A stretch of DNA of 63,534 nucleotides from NCBI GenBank assembly GCA_014584695.1, contig JACTMI010000005.1:1-63534 (forward strand), read 5' to 3'. Under the pieces are notes generated by a model. The model saw only the letters and a program-made list of their open reading frames with translations, had not been told where the DNA came from and searched no databases. Both the position numbers and the translations under genes were made by a program. The DNA comes from Acidobacteriota bacterium. GTDB taxonomy: Bacteria; Acidobacteriota; Thermoanaerobaculia; Multivoradales; JAGPDF01. This document shows positions 55,807-63,534 of the stretch, piece by piece; within the stretch, counting starts at the first letter, position 1; every line of letters starts with the position of its first letter.

Positions 55807-57558
55807 CTACCGCGAGCCGTCGGCGGGACCCGGGGGCCGGAGTGGAGACACGAGCACGGCGCCGGCTTCCGGACCGCGCGGATCGGCGCCGAGGTCGAAG
55901 GTGCCGTCGGCGCGGCGCGCCACCAGGCTGATTCGCGCGAAGCTCCGGGGCTCGACCACCGTGTGCCCGCGCCGCGCCAGCTCGGCGAGATCCGACGCCG
56001 AGAGCGCCCCGGGCTCGGCCTCGAGCCGGTCGGGCAGCCACTGGTGGTGGAGGCGCGGCCGCGTCACCGCCGCCTGCGCGCGGTCGCCCTCCCAGAAGCT
56101 CAGCAGCGCCTGCAGCACGCCGGTCGGGATCCGGCTGCCGCCGCGCCCGCCGATCGCGAGCGCTTCGGCGCCGCGCCACGCCAGCAGCGGCGCCATCGAA
56201 GAGAGCGGCCGCCTGCCGGGCGCCACCGCGTTCGCCGCGCCCTGTACCAGGCCGAAGCTGTTGGGCCGCCCCGGCGCGGTCGCGAAATCGTCCATCTCGT
56301 CGTTGAGGAAGAACCCGGCTTCGGCAACCCAGAAGGCGCCGCCGAAGATCTCGTTGAGCGTGGTCGAGAGCGCCACCAGGTTGCCTTCGCCGTCGATCAC
56401 CGAGAGGTGCGTGGTCTCGGCCGGCTCCGAGGACGGCGGCTCGGCGGGATGGGGTGAGACGCCCGCCGAGGGGCTCGCGTGAGCGCGCGAGATCTCCCCG
56501 GCGCGCCGGGCCAGCCAGGCAGCGGCGAGCAGCTCCTCCGCCGTCACCTCGGTGGTCGCGGGATCAGCCAGCCGGAAGCGATCGGCGTAAGCCCGCCGCG
56601 CCGCCTCGGCGAGCAGGTGGGCGCGTTCGGCGCCGCCGCGTGGCAGCTCGCGCCAGCCCAGCCGGTCCAGCAGGTGACTCATCTGGCCGACCAGCACGCC
56701 GCCCGAGGAGGGGAGCGGCATGGTGGCGACCTGCCAGCCGCGGCGCTCGAAGCGCAAGGGCGTCCGCCAGACTGGCCGGTAGGCGGCGAGGTCGGCTGCC
56801 GTCAGGACGCCGCCATGGCGCCGGCTGGCGGCCTCGATCGCCGCGGCGACCGGCCCGGACGTAATGCCGGTGGGACCCTGGTCGCGGTAAGCGGTGAGGG
56901 TCCGCGCCAGCGCGGGCAGGACGAGCCGCTCACCAGCGCCGCGCGGCAGCCCGTCGGGCAGCCAGAGCGCCGCCGAATCGGGAAAGCGGGCCAGACGGTC
57001 CCGCTCGAGCGCGAGCTGGCGCGCGGTGCGAATCGAGACCTCGAAACCGTCGCGAGCGAGCGCGAGCGCCGGCTCGACCACGCGCGCCCAGGGGAGGCGG
57101 CCGAAGCGCCGGTGCAGCTCGTGGAGGCCCGCCGGCGAGCCCGGCACCGCCGCGGCGAGCGGCCCGTCGAGCGAGGCCCGTGGCACCGGCTCGCCCCCCG
57201 CGTCGAGGTACATGTCCGGCCTCGCCGCCGCCGGCGCGCACTCCCGGAAATCGAGCGCGGCGAGCTCGTCGTTCACCCGCACCACCGCGAAGCCGCCGCC
57301 GCCCAGGTTGCCCGCTTCCGGGTGGACCACCGCCAGCACGAGCGCGGTCGCCACGGCGGCGTCGACGGCGTTGCCGCCGCCGGCGAGGATGGCCAGCCCG
57401 GCGGCGGTCGCTGCCGCTTCGCCCGAGACGATGGCGCCCGTGGGGGGAGCGGTCGCCGCGGCAGGCATCGCGCCGTGGAGCCCGAGCAGCGCCGCTGCCA
57501 GCGCCAGCGCGGGGCGAAGCCGACGGCGTGCGGAGCGAGGTGGGGGAGGGAGAGCCAT
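55807..57558 (-). CDS. ggt: gamma-glutamyltransferase
   Basis: 583 residues with a signal peptide (about 1-35). Ntn-hydrolase precursor: nucleophile T382 in ETTHLSVIDGEGN (self-cleavage before it), downstream binding residues FFLNDEMDDF and GRRPLSSMAP with GGRGGSRIPTGVLQ. The large-subunit start AIVSGEAAATAAGLAIL then AGGGNAVDAAVATAL is also typical. Periplasmic glutathione or gamma-glutamyl peptide breakdown. Confidence 0.93.
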   Translation of the reverse strand: MALPPPPRSARRRLRPALALAAALLGLHGAMPAAATAPPTGAIVSGEAAATAAGLAILAGGGNAVDAAVATALVLAVVHPEAGNLGGGGFAVVRVNDELAALDFRECAPAAARPDMYLDAGGEPVPRASLDGPLAAAVPGSPAGLHELHRRFGRLPWARVVEPALALARDGFEVSIRTARQLALERDRLARFPDSAALWLPDGLPRGAGERLVLPALARTLTAYRDQGPTGITSGPVAAAIEAASRRHGGVLTAADLAAYRPVWRTPLRFERRGWQVATMPLPSSGGVLVGQMSHLLDRLGWRELPRGGAERAHLLAEAARRAYADRFRLADPATTEVTAEELLAAAWLARRAGEISRAHASPSAGVSPHPAEPPSSEPAETTHLSVIDGEGNLVALSTTLNEIFGGAFWVAEAGFFLNDEMDDFATAPGRPNSFGLVQGAANAVAPGRRPLSSMAPLLAWRGAEALAIGGRGGSRIPTGVLQALLSFWEGDRAQAAVTRPRLHHQWLPDRLEAEPGALSASDLAELARRGHTVVEPRSFARISLVARRADGTFDLGADPRGPEAGAVLVSPLRPPGPADGSR

Positions 57559-57615
57559 CGGTCGAATCCGGGGTGCCGCGCGACTCTACCCGAGCCTCGC
57601 CGTCGGCCGGCGAGC

Positions 57616-57648
57616 AAGAAAAAGCCCCCGGGGGCGCGCCCCGGGGGC
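57616..57648 (-). terminator. intrinsic terminator of the gluzincin protease gene
   Basis: On the minus strand a 10-bp perfect GC stem (arms 57648-57639 and 57633-57624) with a five-base loop is followed by five T and further T-rich bases. It lies 39 bases past the protease stop. Strongest terminator in the window. Confidence 0.9.
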
Positions 57649-57686
57649 CAACGGATCACCGAGCCCCGAAGGAGCCCGGCGGAAAG

Positions 57687-60600
57687 TCAGTAGCTGACCT
57701 TCAACTGGTAGGTCGTCTTGGTGGTCGAGTACTGGTAGACGCGGACGTAGACCGTCACCGCGCTCGCGCCCGAGTTCGTCCACGACGCCTGATCGGCCGT
57801 GGTGCCGCCGTTGGTCGACTGCGCGACCGCCGAGCCCGACACCGAGTTGTAGAGATAGAGGTCGTAGTCGACCGAGAGGCCGTTCAGCAGTCCGGTCACC
57901 GTCCGTCCGGCCGGGACGCTGACGGCGAAGTAGTCGTCACGGGTGCTCGCGTCGTTGGTGAAGGTGCCCGCGATCTGATTGCAGGCGCCGCTGATCGACT
58001 GCGGCGCCGAGCGGGTGTTGTTCGGCTCGACGTCGGAGATGTTGTTGCACGCCGGTGCGGTCGAGTAGCTGCCGACCAGCGTCACGCCCGAGTAGGCGCT
58101 GTAGCCACGCAGCATGACGTGGTAGGTGCCGACCGAGGGTGAGGCGAAGGTGCAGGTCTCGTTGTTGCCGGACAGGTAGGGCCGGCAGTTGTACGTCGTC
58201 GTCGTCGGCGGCGAGCCGAAGCGGACGTACAGGTCGGCGTCGCCGGTGCCGCCCGAGATCTGGAAGACCAGGTTGGAGGCGCCCGAGGGGACGTCCATGG
58301 TCCAGAACTGCTGGCTCGCGGCGGCGCCCGAGATGCCGGTCACCGGCACACCATTGGCGAGCACGCTGCCGCCGCCCGAGCAGGCCTGGGTGACGGCGGA
58401 GGCCTGCGCCGAGTTGCCCGAATCGCAGCTGCCGTTCGAGGAGCGGACGACGTAGTAGTAGGTGGTGTTGCAGGTGAGCCCGCTGTCGGCGAACGAGGTC
58501 GTCGTCGAGGTGCCGACTTGGGTGTAGCCGCTGCCGCTGGTGGTCGAGCGGAAGATCTTGTACGAAGTCGCCCCGGCGGCGGCGCTCCACGAGACGTTGA
58601 TCGCGGTCTGTGAGGCGGCCGAAGCCGAAACGCCGGTCGGCGCCGCGGGCGGCGTGCAACCGCTGCCGGCCGTCGGCGTCACCGAGCGGCAGGTCGACGG
58701 CGCCGAGGCCGCGGCCTCGTTGCCCGACGGCTGCGCCACGACCTGGTAGTAGTAGGTGACGCCGTTGGCGACGGCGGCGTCGGTGTAGGAGGTCGTCGTC
58801 CGGTCGTTGACCACCTTGGTGAAGCCGGCATTGCAGCCCATTTCGTTGCGGTAGACGTCGTAGACGCCCGAGGAGCCGCTCCACGACAGGGCGACCGAGT
58901 TGTCGCCCGCGGTGGCGGTGAGGCTGGGGACGGCCGGCGGCGTGACCGCGGCGAAGGTGGTGTTCCAGCCGGCGTCGGTGGTGCAGGCGATGCCGTGGCG
59001 GTTGAATGCCGCCGCGATGGCGCCGCCGTGCGGCGTGCCGTCGGCCAGGTTGCCGTTGTCGTCGTCGACGGTGCGGAAGACCCGGAAGAGGCTGCCGGTG
59101 GCGCAGCCGCTCGAGGTCCAGGTCGTGCCCGAGACGTTGCAGCTGAAGGCCGCCGTGGCGGTCGAGCGCGACAGGTACCAGAGGCGGTCGGCGACCGTCC
59201 AGGCGGCGCCGGAACCGGGGTTGGCGAGATCCCGGGCGACCAGGTCCCAGAGCGCCTCCGAGGAGACGTAGGACTCGCAGTGCCCCTCGCGCTTCTTGGC
59301 CGTCTGGCTGCGCGCGATCGCGTCCTTGCCGCACGGGCCGACGTAGTTCGGGTTGTTCGCCGAGGGCTGCGGACAGGTCGTCTGGGTGAAGTTCGCGACC
59401 GTCGAGGGCGTGTTGCGGCTGTGCTTGGCCCAGTCGATGTCGCGCACGCCGGTGCAACTCGTGCAGGCGTTGCCGTAGCCGCCGCAGTTCGAAGACAGGA
59501 AGCCGTTGCCGACGCAGCTGTTGTGGGTCGCCAGCGCCGCCGTCCAGTCGCCGTAGGTCTCGCCGGTGCCGTTGTCGGGCGAGGAGCCGGAGCCGTCGTT
59601 CGAGTCGAGGCCGTGGCCGTACTCGTGGAGCGAGACCCCCGGCAGCTCGCCGGTGTTGGCGCAGCCGCTGCCCGAGCGGAAGAAGTTCACCGTCGAGCCG
59701 TTCCAATAGGCGTTGCAGACCTGGTTCAGGTTGGTGTTGGCGCGCAGCTGGGCGTTGATCCAGCTGTTGGACGGCAACCAGCCTCGCGCCGCCTCCTTGG
59801 CCCGGTTGAGGGCGTAGTACTGGGTGCGCGCGGCGTGGGTGTTGCCGGCGCCGCCGGTGCCCGGGGTGGTGCAGTCGGTGCCGCCGGAGGTGCCCATGGC
59901 GATCACGCCCGCGCCGTCGGCGGCCTTCGAGATCGAGCCACAGCTGTCGACCACGCGGATGTATTGGCCGGTGAGCGTCGTGGTGCCGGTGGTGCCCGAG
60001 AAGATGCCGGCGGAGTTCGCGTAGACGCCGGTGGCGACGTTGGCGAAGGGCAGCGGGCGGACGATTTCGGCCGCTGGCCGGTCGCCCGCGTAGACGCCGC
60101 CGGTGACCGAGCCGTACTCGTTCAGGTCCAGGAAGTCGTGCAGCTCGCCGGTCTCGACGTCGACCCGCGCGCGGAAGGTGCCGAGCTCGCCGGGGCGATG
60201 GAAGACGAACTGCCAGACGCCGGCGACGTCGCGGCCGCGGCCCGGCTCGAAGCCACCGTCGTGCCGCAGATCGATCCGGTTGGCGGGCAGCAGGTGATAG
60301 GAGCCGGCGTCGATCCACTGGTCGCCCGGCAGCAGGCCGCCGACGTGGTCGCTCACCACCTTGCGCGCCGCGAAGAGATCGACGCGGACACGCGGCGAGC
60401 GGGTGCCCGCCGCCGGCAGGTTCTCGCTGCCGACCGCGACCAGATTGCCGTTGTTGACCGTGAAGACGACGCGCGCCCCTTCGATCGGCACGCCGTCGAG
60501 CAGCACGTCGTAGTCGACGAACCAGACGTGTGGGGCCGGGCTGCCGGAGCGGCCGGCGTTCAAACGCAGGGCGGCGGCGTCGACGCCGAACATCGGCGCC

Positions 60601-61025
60601 GTGACCCGCGCGAGCTCCAGCGCGTTGCGATCGAGGACCGCGAGATCGACTCCGGGCGCGGCGCCGGGGGAGGTGACGAGAGCATCGACGGGCAGCTCGT
60701 TGCCCTGGCCGGGAACCCAGGCGAGCCCGGAGCCCTCGAAGTACTCGACCAGGCCGGTGCGGCGGTCGACGTACGCCGTCCAATTGCCGCCCTGCGTCCG
60801 CGCGAAGTCGAGGAACGCCAGGTCGGCCTCGAGCGCGACCATGTCTCGGGCCTCGTCGAGCGGGACGATGTCGGGGGCGGTGGTCAGCCGCGAGCTCTCG
60901 AAAGTCAGCGCGTGGAGATCGCTGCCGCGCTCGAGGGCGACTTGGGCGCCGGCGGGGCCCACCAGCCCCAGACCGGCGAGCGCTAAGCTCAGCTTGAGCG
61001 CCGCTTTCACGAACGGGTTCCTCAT
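57687..61025 (-). CDS. secreted gluzincin metalloprotease with FN3 and PPC domains
   Basis: 1112 residues. Signal peptide 1-27. Propeptide (FTP-like, about 60-330: VWFVDYDVLLDGVPIEGARV). Zinc motif H467-E468-x2-H471 in SLHEYGHGLDSND, with downstream TGETYGDW as likely third ligand. HEYGH resembles M36 fungalysin-type enzymes more than classic M4. After about 690 come two fibronectin type III domains (PAVPSLTATAGDNSVALSWS; PAAPTGVSASAASQTAINVSW), then two pre-peptidase C-terminal (PPC) domains, the last ending in YQLKVSY. Good ribosome site GAGGAGG. Confidence 0.9.
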   Translation of the reverse strand: MRNPFVKAALKLSLALAGLGLVGPAGAQVALERGSDLHALTFESSRLTTAPDIVPLDEARDMVALEADLAFLDFARTQGGNWTAYVDRRTGLVEYFEGSGLAWVPGQGNELPVDALVTSPGAAPGVDLAVLDRNALELARVTAPMFGVDAAALRLNAGRSGSPAPHVWFVDYDVLLDGVPIEGARVVFTVNNGNLVAVGSENLPAAGTRSPRVRVDLFAARKVVSDHVGGLLPGDQWIDAGSYHLLPANRIDLRHDGGFEPGRGRDVAGVWQFVFHRPGELGTFRARVDVETGELHDFLDLNEYGSVTGGVYAGDRPAAEIVRPLPFANVATGVYANSAGIFSGTTGTTTLTGQYIRVVDSCGSISKAADGAGVIAMGTSGGTDCTTPGTGGAGNTHAARTQYYALNRAKEAARGWLPSNSWINAQLRANTNLNQVCNAYWNGSTVNFFRSGSGCANTGELPGVSLHEYGHGLDSNDGSGSSPDNGTGETYGDWTAALATHNSCVGNGFLSSNCGGYGNACTSCTGVRDIDWAKHSRNTPSTVANFTQTTCPQPSANNPNYVGPCGKDAIARSQTAKKREGHCESYVSSEALWDLVARDLANPGSGAAWTVADRLWYLSRSTATAAFSCNVSGTTWTSSGCATGSLFRVFRTVDDDNGNLADGTPHGGAIAAAFNRHGIACTTDAGWNTTFAAVTPPAVPSLTATAGDNSVALSWSGSSGVYDVYRNEMGCNAGFTKVVNDRTTTSYTDAAVANGVTYYYQVVAQPSGNEAAASAPSTCRSVTPTAGSGCTPPAAPTGVSASAASQTAINVSWSAAAGATSYKIFRSTTSGSGYTQVGTSTTTSFADSGLTCNTTYYYVVRSSNGSCDSGNSAQASAVTQACSGGGSVLANGVPVTGISGAAASQQFWTMDVPSGASNLVFQISGGTGDADLYVRFGSPPTTTTYNCRPYLSGNNETCTFASPSVGTYHVMLRGYSAYSGVTLVGSYSTAPACNNISDVEPNNTRSAPQSISGACNQIAGTFTNDASTRDDYFAVSVPAGRTVTGLLNGLSVDYDLYLYNSVSGSAVAQSTNGGTTADQASWTNSGASAVTVYVRVYQYSTTKTTYQLKVSY

Positions 61026-61193
61026 GGTCTCTGCCTCCTCTGGGTATCTCGCGGATCGGTCCGCGGAAAAGCGCAAGCGGGCTCGGCTTTTCGTCTGGCC
61101 ACACCGCGGCTCGCTACACCCGGGAAGCGTGCGGGAGTCGGAAGGCAGGTCCGGCCGAGACGGCTGGAGTGAGGCTCTGGGAGAAGCTGGTGG

Positions 61194-61223
61194 ACGATAG
61201 GCACGACCCGGAATCCCTGTCAA
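61194..61223 (-). promoter_or_regulatory. sigma-70-type promoter of the protease gene
   Basis: On the minus strand: TTGACA (61223-61218), 18-base spacer, TATCGT (61199-61194). Start near 61187 gives a leader of about 160 bases. It lies in the divergent region with the sulfatase-like gene. Confidence 0.55.
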
Positions 61224-61290
61224 GGGGTGACTCGGTCTTTTCGAGGGGTGAATGGATGCTCCATTGGGACGAACGGTAGACTCCTCCGTC

Positions 61291-63387
61291 GTGACCCCCC
61301 CGCCAGCGCCGCGCTGGATCGCCCTCGTCCCGCTCGCGCTGGCGCTGGCGGCGAGCCCGGTCGCCGGGTCCGTCGGGAGCCCTCCGGCCGAAGCGCGGCC
61401 GAACCTGGTCCTGGTCACCCTGGACACCACGCGCGCCGACCGGCTCGGCTCTTACGGCTACGGGGCGGCGCGGACCCCCCATCTCGACGCGTTGGCGCGG
61501 CGCGGGACCCGCTTTGCCCGCTGCGACACCTCGGCGCCGGTGACCCTGCCGGCACACGCCACGATCCTGACCGGGCTCTTCCCGCCCCGGCACGGCGTGC
61601 GCGACAACGGCATCTTCCGCCTGGCCGACCGGTTCGAGACGCTGGCCGAGAGCCTCGGCGCGGCGGGCTACGACACTGCCGCGGTGGTCTCGGCGATCGT
61701 GCTGGCGCGCCGGCACGGCCTGGATCAGGGGTTCCGCCGCTACGACGACGACCTCGGCGCGGGCTACGCGCAGGGGACGATGGTGGCGGAGCGGACGGCG
61801 GATGCGGCGACGGCCGCGGCGCTCGCCACTCTCGAGGGCCTCACCGAGCCCTTTTTCCTCTGGGTGCACTACTACGACCCGCACGAGGAGTATCGCCCGC
61901 CGACCCGCTTCGCGGCGAGCGGCGGGGGCGTGGATCGCCTCTACGACGGCGAGATCGCCTTCGTCGACGAGCAGGTGGGGGAGCTGCTCTCCCGGTTGCC
62001 CGAGCGGACCGTGATCGCGGTGGTCGGCGATCACGGCGAGATGCTGGGCGAGCATGGCGAGGCGACCCATGGTCTTCTGCTCCACGAGGCGGCGCGCCGG
62101 GTGCCGCTGATCCTCGCCGGGCCGGGTGTGCCCGCGGGCGCGGTCGAGCGCTGCCTGACGCGGACGGCCGATCTGGCGCCGACGCTGCTCGCGCTCGCCG
62201 GCGCGCCGATTCCGGCGGACCTCGACGGGCGGCCGCTGCTGCCGCTCGGCGGCGCCTGCGATCGCGTGGCCTACGCGGAGAGCTTCCTCCCCTTCTACGC
62301 CTACAAGTGGTACCCGCTGCGCGCTCTGTCGGACGGCCGCGCGCTGCTGCTCGACGCGCCGCGGCCGTCGCTCTACCGGATCGATCTGCCGGGGGGCGAG
62401 TCGCGGGACCTGGCCGGGGAGGAGCCGGCGCTCCTGCGGCTCTGGTCCGAGCGGCTGCGCCGGCTGCTGGCGGCTGCCGGCGAGGCGCCTGAGCGCGCGG
62501 CGCCGCCCGCCGATCCGCTGGACCCGGAGCAGCGGCGACAGCTGGCGAGCCTCGGCTACCTCGGCGGCGGCGGCGGGGGCGCGATCGACGCGAGCCTGCC
62601 CGACCCGCGGGAGCGGCTGGAGATCGCGCGCGACCTGCAGGCGGCGGCGGGGCGCGTGCAGCGGGGCGACTGCGTGGGTGCGCTGCGCGACCTGCAGCGG
62701 ATCGTCGCCGCCGATCCGCGCAACTTTCCGGCGCTGACCTTGGCCGGCGAGTGCCTGCGCGACGCCGGACGCTTCGGCGAAGCGCTGCCGCTGTTCGAGC
62801 GCGCCAGCCGAGAGAACGAGCTCTCTGCCGTGCCGCCGGTCAACCTCGGCGTCTGCCTCGCGGAGCTCGGCCGATTCGAGGCGGCCGAACGGGAGTTGCG
62901 CCGCGCGCTGGTGCTCGACCCGAGCCTGGGCGAGGCGGCGGCGCGGCTGGCTCGACTGCTGCGCGGGCGGGGCCGCGGTGGAGAGGCGATGGCTGTGCTC
63001 GACGCCGCGATCGGCGCGGGGGCCCACACCCCGGAGGCCTACCTCGAGCGCGGCGTGGCGCTCGCCGAGGCCGGCCGGCTGGAGGGCGCGCTCGGCGATT
63101 TCCGCCAGGCCGCGCGCCGTGCGCCGACCGACCCGGTACCGCTCGAAAACGCTGCCCGCGCGAGCTTTGCCCTGGGCCGCGCCGCCGAGGCGGCGATCTT
63201 CTACGAGAGCCTGCTGCGCCTGGCCCCGGAGCGGGGCGACCTGTGGAAGACCTTGGGGGCGATCTACCTCGAGGCCCTCGACGACACTGGCGGCGCCGCG
63301 CGCGCCTTCCGCGAAGCCCACCGCCGCGAGGCCGACCCGGCCGAGCGCGCCCGCCTCGAAGCCGTGCTCGCCGCGCTCGCGCGCTGA
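61291..63387 (+). CDS. sulfatase-superfamily protein with C-terminal TPR repeats
   Basis: 698 residues from the GTG at 61291, nine bases after a -10-like TAGACT; an ATG at 61252 is also in frame. Signal or anchor helix at the start. Alkaline-phosphatase fold: LVLVTLDTTRADRLGSYGYG (metal Asp), LWVHYYDPHEEYRPP, VIAVVGDHGEMLGEHGE. The sulfatase CxPxR site is replaced by SAPVTLPAHATILTG, so no formylglycine; a phospho- or phosphoglycerol-transfer role is as likely. From about 430 there are six or so TPR units (GECLRDAGRFGEALPLFERA, PPVNLGVCLAELGRFEAAERE). Common architecture in Acidobacteriota. Confidence 0.85.
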   Translation: MTPPPAPRWIALVPLALALAASPVAGSVGSPPAEARPNLVLVTLDTTRADRLGSYGYGAARTPHLDALARRGTRFARCDTSAPVTLPAHATILTGLFPPRHGVRDNGIFRLADRFETLAESLGAAGYDTAAVVSAIVLARRHGLDQGFRRYDDDLGAGYAQGTMVAERTADAATAAALATLEGLTEPFFLWVHYYDPHEEYRPPTRFAASGGGVDRLYDGEIAFVDEQVGELLSRLPERTVIAVVGDHGEMLGEHGEATHGLLLHEAARRVPLILAGPGVPAGAVERCLTRTADLAPTLLALAGAPIPADLDGRPLLPLGGACDRVAYAESFLPFYAYKWYPLRALSDGRALLLDAPRPSLYRIDLPGGESRDLAGEEPALLRLWSERLRRLLAAAGEAPERAAPPADPLDPEQRRQLASLGYLGGGGGGAIDASLPDPRERLEIARDLQAAAGRVQRGDCVGALRDLQRIVAADPRNFPALTLAGECLRDAGRFGEALPLFERASRENELSAVPPVNLGVCLAELGRFEAAERELRRALVLDPSLGEAAARLARLLRGRGRGGEAMAVLDAAIGAGAHTPEAYLERGVALAEAGRLEGALGDFRQAARRAPTDPVPLENAARASFALGRAAEAAIFYESLLRLAPERGDLWKTLGAIYLEALDDTGGAARAFREAHRREADPAERARLEAVLAALAR

Positions 63388-63534
63388 GCCGCCTCGAAGT
63401 GCCGAATCGAAGTGCTGTCCGGTCCGAAGTGCCACCCGATTCGCAGGAGATTTCCTGGATCGGGGTGCGAGCTGGGAGCTTGCTTTGGCGTCTCTGGGCA
63501 GCATGGGCCGTCGACTCCGCTTCATCCCCGCCGG
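63388..63534 (+). other. 147-base end of window, no gene seen
   Basis: Three copies of a 9-mer CGAAGTGC(C/T) at 63395-63403, 63408-63416 and 63425-63433; otherwise nothing recognised. Confidence 0.5.

Noticed and set aside
57616-57648. GC palindrome as part of the gamma-glutamyltransferase promoter
   Set aside because: Orientation of the T-run and distance to the protease stop identify it as that gene's terminator.
58995-60986. Plus-strand frame of 663 residues inside the protease gene
   Set aside because: Antisense to a protease with signal peptide, HEYGH, FN3 and PPC domains and its own terminator.

Overview
The window is a uniformly GC-rich bacterial chromosome segment, tightly packed, with many 4-base stop/start overlaps. 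The gene set points to a Gram-negative type cell: heptose and inner-core LPS genes, type IV pilus motor genes, lipoproteins and a lone O-antigen-type exporter permease. Together with a TPR-tailed sulfatase-like protein, YfhO-type membrane proteins, FG-GAP and BNR-repeat secreted proteins and a DUF4388 protein, it resembles Acidobacteriota (possibly a Thermoanaerobaculia-type lineage). That placement is inference; no rRNA or marker gene was available to test it.

Layout. 1-8.9 kb: a partial secreted protein, an FG-GAP protein and an ABC-2 permease on the minus strand; then a divergent XRE regulator / TPR protein / exported protein operon; then a GHMP sugar kinase, an M23 peptidase and a thioredoxin-fold protein. 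8.9-9.9 kb: an ECF sigma factor with an RsrA-like zinc anti-sigma factor. 9.9-16.6 kb, plus strand: membrane glycosyltransferase, split ADP-heptose genes (hldA, hldC), heptosyltransferase, pilB and an acyltransferase. 16.6-19.9 kb: auracyanin-like cupredoxin, NirK-like copper oxidase, Crp/FNR-type regulator and cobalamin adenosyltransferase, with a perfect FNR-type palindrome ahead of nirK. 20.8-22.7 kb: three pseudopilins behind an exported nuclease. 24-28.5 kb: acid phosphatase, DUF218 protein, a selenocysteine tRNA (selC) next to moeA, a DUF4388 protein and an FmdB-type zinc ribbon.

28.4-38.1 kb: two YfhO-type membrane proteins facing a small protein / glycosyltransferase / methyltransferase / BNR-repeat operon. 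39.1-44.4 kb is the accessory island: a 5'-truncated RHS gene with a variable C-terminal tip and a small overlapping candidate immunity gene, an orphan RHS C-terminal cassette with a second tip, and two homologous small membrane proteins that look like duplicated immunity genes. A mazEF module follows. 45.2-52 kb: rsgA, then pilR-pilS-pilC-pilT on the minus strand. 52-63.5 kb: exporter ABC protein, KAS III-like synthase, lipoprotein, gamma-glutamyltransferase, a large gluzincin protease with a clear intrinsic terminator, and a sulfatase-superfamily/TPR protein.

The most novel-looking material is the RHS island. Other points worth checking are the selC gene, the altered copper-site motif in the NirK-like protein with its FNR-type operator, and the XRE/TPR/exported-protein module. 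No CRISPR array, rRNA, intact insertion sequence or replication origin was recognised.
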